A stretch of DNA of 6,119 bases, taken from the NCBI GenBank assembly GCA_009885445.1, contig VFKQ01000049.1, positions 1-6,119 on the forward strand, in the 5' to 3' direction. The position numbers and the translations under genes are program-made. Shown here one piece after another: positions 4,668 through 6,119 of the stretch (the stretch's first letter is position 1; each line of letters starts with the position of its first letter). Below the pieces are notes generated by a model that did not search any database, was not told the DNA's origin, and saw only the letters and a program-made list of their open reading frames with translations. The DNA comes from Anaerolineaceae bacterium. Its GTDB lineage: Bacteria; Chloroflexota; Anaerolineae; Anaerolineales; Villigracilaceae.

Positions 4668-5567
4668 TTACATGAAAAACACAGGACTGCTAAACAAATA
4701 ATTCTCAAACTTTCCAAAGGGCTGGTTGCTCATGAATAGCACGGTGAAGGCATCCATTTGATATTTGCGCTCGAGAAAATATTGGATGGCTTTGCCGTTG
4801 ACCAACCCCACTTCGCCGCCGAAGTCTTCACCTTTTTCAGCGGCGATGCTTTCAGCATGCGCCAGCACGGCGGGGAAATCGTTGTCGTCTAATACGGCAA
4901 AGGGGCCGTTGTACATGCCGGTGTATCCATAGCCCGCAATCGCCCCGTCGCGGCGACAGATGAATCCGTCGCGGTCAGTGACGAGCCAGTGATGAATGTG
5001 CGGGCGCGTGTGGCTGATGATTTGTTTGTCGATGCGATTCAAATCGTCCAAATGTAAGTCGAGTCGTAAAGGCTCGAAGGTTAGGTCGCTGGACACGTCC
5101 ACTTTTTCGGCTTTGCGCGAAAAATATTTGATGGGGAAGCGCGCGTAGACTCCGGCTTTGAGATAGCGAATCGTGGCGCGCTCGTCGAGGGTGGCGATTA
5201 TTGTCCGGTAGGGCGAACCCGTTTTGGGGAAGGCACGAGCGAGCAGTTCGGCGCCGATTCCGCCCGATTGGGCAGTCGGCAAAACGAAGAACTCAGTCAA
5301 TTCCTGCAGGCCGTCGTGTTCAATGGTGCGGGCGTAGCCAATCACTTCGCCGTCTGATTCGGCGATCCAGAATTCGGATGAAATTTTTGCGAGAAATTCA
5401 AATTTATCTTTTCGTTTTTCCCACAGCGAGCCTAACATTTCGGGGTCGCTGCCGCCGGTGATGGCCATCACGTTCATGCGCGCGCCGTAGTCTGTGATGG
5501 TTTTTAGAAAAACCTGAAAGACTGCGAATGAATCTTCAATCGTTGCTTTGCGATAGGTGGCGGTCAT
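4668..5567 (-). CDS. GNAT-family N-acetyltransferase, two-part
   Basis: A complete 299-residue cytosolic protein. The N-terminal half is a GNAT domain: TYRKATIEDSFAVF (4-17) opens the fold, EFWIAESDGEVIGYART (65-81) forms the central strands, and ELTEFFVLPTAQSGGIGAELL (89-109) holds the acetyl-CoA pyrophosphate loop (Q100-S-G-G-I-G105). The C-terminal half (about 195-290) looks like a second, degenerate GNAT-like unit with DGAIAGYGY (207-215) and YQMDAFTVLFMS (269-280), as in two-domain members of the family. The acceptor substrate is unknown. The start at 5567 is chosen because the 28 residues before it in the open frame are translated CACAAAGG repeat and because the GNAT fold begins here; AAGG about 9 bases upstream is a modest ribosome site. 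A broken paralogous 3' end lies beyond the lipoprotein gene. Confidence 0.88.
   Translation of the reverse strand: MTATYRKATIEDSFAVFQVFLKTITDYGARMNVMAITGGSDPEMLGSLWEKRKDKFEFLAKISSEFWIAESDGEVIGYARTIEHDGLQELTEFFVLPTAQSGGIGAELLARAFPKTGSPYRTIIATLDERATIRYLKAGVYARFPIKYFSRKAEKVDVSSDLTFEPLRLDLHLDDLNRIDKQIISHTRPHIHHWLVTDRDGFICRRDGAIAGYGYTGMYNGPFAVLDDNDFPAVLAHAESIAAEKGEDFGGEVGLVNGKAIQYFLERKYQMDAFTVLFMSNQPFGKFENYLFSSPVFFM
4671..4879 (-). repeat. Direct-repeat partner of the GNAT remnant
   Basis: This is the 3' part of the intact GNAT gene. It is duplicated in the same orientation at 3673-3880, and the lipoprotein gene and two hairpins lie between the copies. Identity is high (about ten differences over the first ~165 bases) with a single one-base gap. 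It ends at the final ATG codon of both reading frames: the stop codons differ (TAA here, TGA in the remnant), marking the duplication edge. Confidence 0.85.
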
Positions 5568-5583
5568 TGAGATTGCCTTTCTG

Positions 5584-5683
5584 AAATTAAACACAAAGGA
5601 CACCAAGGCCACAAAGGAATTCCCTTCGTGTACTTTGTGTCCCTTCGACAAGCTCTGGGCATCGCCTTTGTGTTGAAAATTTA
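5584..5683. repeat. CACAAAGG-type inverted repeat filling the intergenic gap
   Basis: The left arm begins AAATTAAACACAAAGG and continues as a degenerate ACACAAAGG / CACCAAGG / CACAAAGG series to 5617. The right side carries CCTTCGTG, CTTTGTGT (5633-5640) and CCTTTGTGTT followed by an AATTTAATT end. ACACAAAG (5591-5598) pairs perfectly with 5633-5640. CACAAAGG (5610-5617) pairs with CCTTCGTG (5623-5630) at 7 of 8 positions around a five-base loop. The unit occupies nearly all of the gap between two minus-strand genes: the stop codon of the upstream gene (5681-5683) lies in its right end, and the GNAT start is 17 bases beyond its left end. It has no T-tract, so it is not a standard terminator. 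Confidence 0.78.
5641..5660 (+). repeat. REP-like 20-mer inside the CACAAAGG repeat
   Basis: CCCTTCGACAAGCTCTGGGC, with CCC/GGG ends and an imperfect internal dyad. It closely resembles a short extragenic repeat (CCCTTCGACAAGCTCAGGG type) that I recall as common in many bacterial genomes. It interrupts the right arm of the larger inverted repeat: removing it together with a few following bases would join the CTTTGTGT and CCTTTGTGT units. Confidence 0.6.
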
Positions 5684-6119
5684 ATTCAGTTCCTGCAACT
5701 GCGGCTCAAGTTTGAGTTTATCAAGCATCTCATTCAACTCCGGCCAGGTCAGCGGACGGCCCTTGCCAGCGACGGCGACCAGCGCGGCCTCCATCATGTT
5801 CGTGCCGAACGAGCGGCCCTCCAGCACGGGCGTGGTGGTGATGAGATATTTCACGCCAGCTTTTTTGAAGGCTTCCACGTCCGCGGGCGTGGTGGTGTTG
5901 GTCACGATGACCTTGCCCTGCAAGTTATCGGGCATGAAGCGATTGATGTAATGGCAATCGCCGGCGATGACGGTGGCCCAGGCATAATATTTTCCCCATT
6001 TGGGCGTGCGTTTTTCCTGCTTTTCTCCGGTGGGATAGACCCATGCAAAAGGTAATCTGCCCGCAATTGGCATGAGCAGTGCGGCAAGCGTCTTGACCTG
6101 GCTGAGTTTATGAATGGCA
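5681..6119 (-). CDS. Conserved protein resembling 'quinate 5-dehydrogenase'-labelled family (C-terminal part)
   Basis: The frame is open from the right edge to TAA at 5681-5683, giving about 145 visible residues. Upstream of the internal ATG at 6073 the frame continues without a stop (AIHKLSQVKTLAALL), so the start lies outside the window. Distinctive segments are VIAGDCHYINRFMPDNLQGK, then VIVTNTTTPADVEAFKKAGV and YLITTTPVLEGRSFGTNMME. I recall this TTTP-LEGRSFGTN-MEA pattern from Clostridia and Chloroflexota proteins annotated as quinate 5-dehydrogenase or predicted amino-acid dehydrogenase. That label is itself poorly supported, and the catalytic N-terminal part cannot be inspected here. 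The gene ends in PQLQELN inside the AT-rich end of the CACAAAGG repeat. It is followed, same strand, by the GNAT gene after 113 bases. Confidence 0.6.
   Translation of the reverse strand, partial: AIHKLSQVKTLAALLMPIAGRLPFAWVYPTGEKQEKRTPKWGKYYAWATVIAGDCHYINRFMPDNLQGKVIVTNTTTPADVEAFKKAGVKYLITTTPVLEGRSFGTNMMEAALVAVAGKGRPLTWPELNEMLDKLKLEPQLQELN

Noticed and set aside
4591..4738. Plus-strand frame beginning GTG after AAAAAAGGAG, reading through the palindromic hairpin into the antisense of GNAT.
   Set aside because: The ribosome-site match overlaps the start codon, most of the frame is hairpin or antisense to a well-supported gene, and the translation has no recognisable character.
5568..5651. 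Longer start for the GNAT protein at 5651.
   Set aside because: The added 28 residues are translated CACAAAGG repeat (KVHEGNSFVALVSFVF) and precede the normal GNAT start of fold.

Overview
The window looks like a chromosomal stretch of an uncultured Chloroflexota bacterium, most likely class Anaerolineae. This is judged from protein style (the GNAT, lipoprotein and FAD-oxidoreductase sequences resemble families I associate with that group), from moderate-to-high GC with AT-rich gaps, and from the intergenic repeats built on CTTCGCG and CACAAAGG units. No marker gene is present, so the taxon is inference.

Layout. Bases 1-52 are the last codons of an unidentified plus-strand gene, closed by a near-perfect intrinsic terminator (71-105). 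Next is a complete imidazolonepropionase gene, hutI (173-1447, histidine degradation). From its stop codon on, the DNA becomes repetitive: an inverted CTTCGCG-type arm, a small PD-(D/E)XK-like GxxExxR-family gene (1508-1942), and two tandem copies of the matching opposite arm (1934-1980 and 2038-2084). The next gene encodes a 66-residue double-pass membrane peptide (2106-2306). The last plus-strand gene is a complete FAD/NAD(P)-dependent amine-oxidase-fold oxidoreductase (2394-3677).

From 3670 to the end everything is on the minus strand. In transcription order: the 3' part of a gene resembling proteins labelled quinate 5-dehydrogenase (5681-6119, open at the window edge); a gap filled by a CACAAAGG inverted repeat that carries a REP-like 20-mer; a complete two-part GNAT acetyltransferase (5567-4668); a 14-bp palindromic hairpin; a 206-base gap that includes the leader of a small lipoprotein gene (4461-3988); an intrinsic terminator; and a broken copy of the last ~70 codons of the same GNAT gene (3880-3670), whose stop codon overlaps the end of the oxidoreductase gene.

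The genes do not form one pathway. Two observations stand out. One is the GxxExxR gene framed by inverted/direct arms of one repeat family, which looks like a small dispersible cassette. The other is a pair of ~208-base direct repeats of the GNAT 3' end bracketing a lipoprotein gene; their differences are mostly synonymous, so the broken copy appears to descend from a once-functional paralog.
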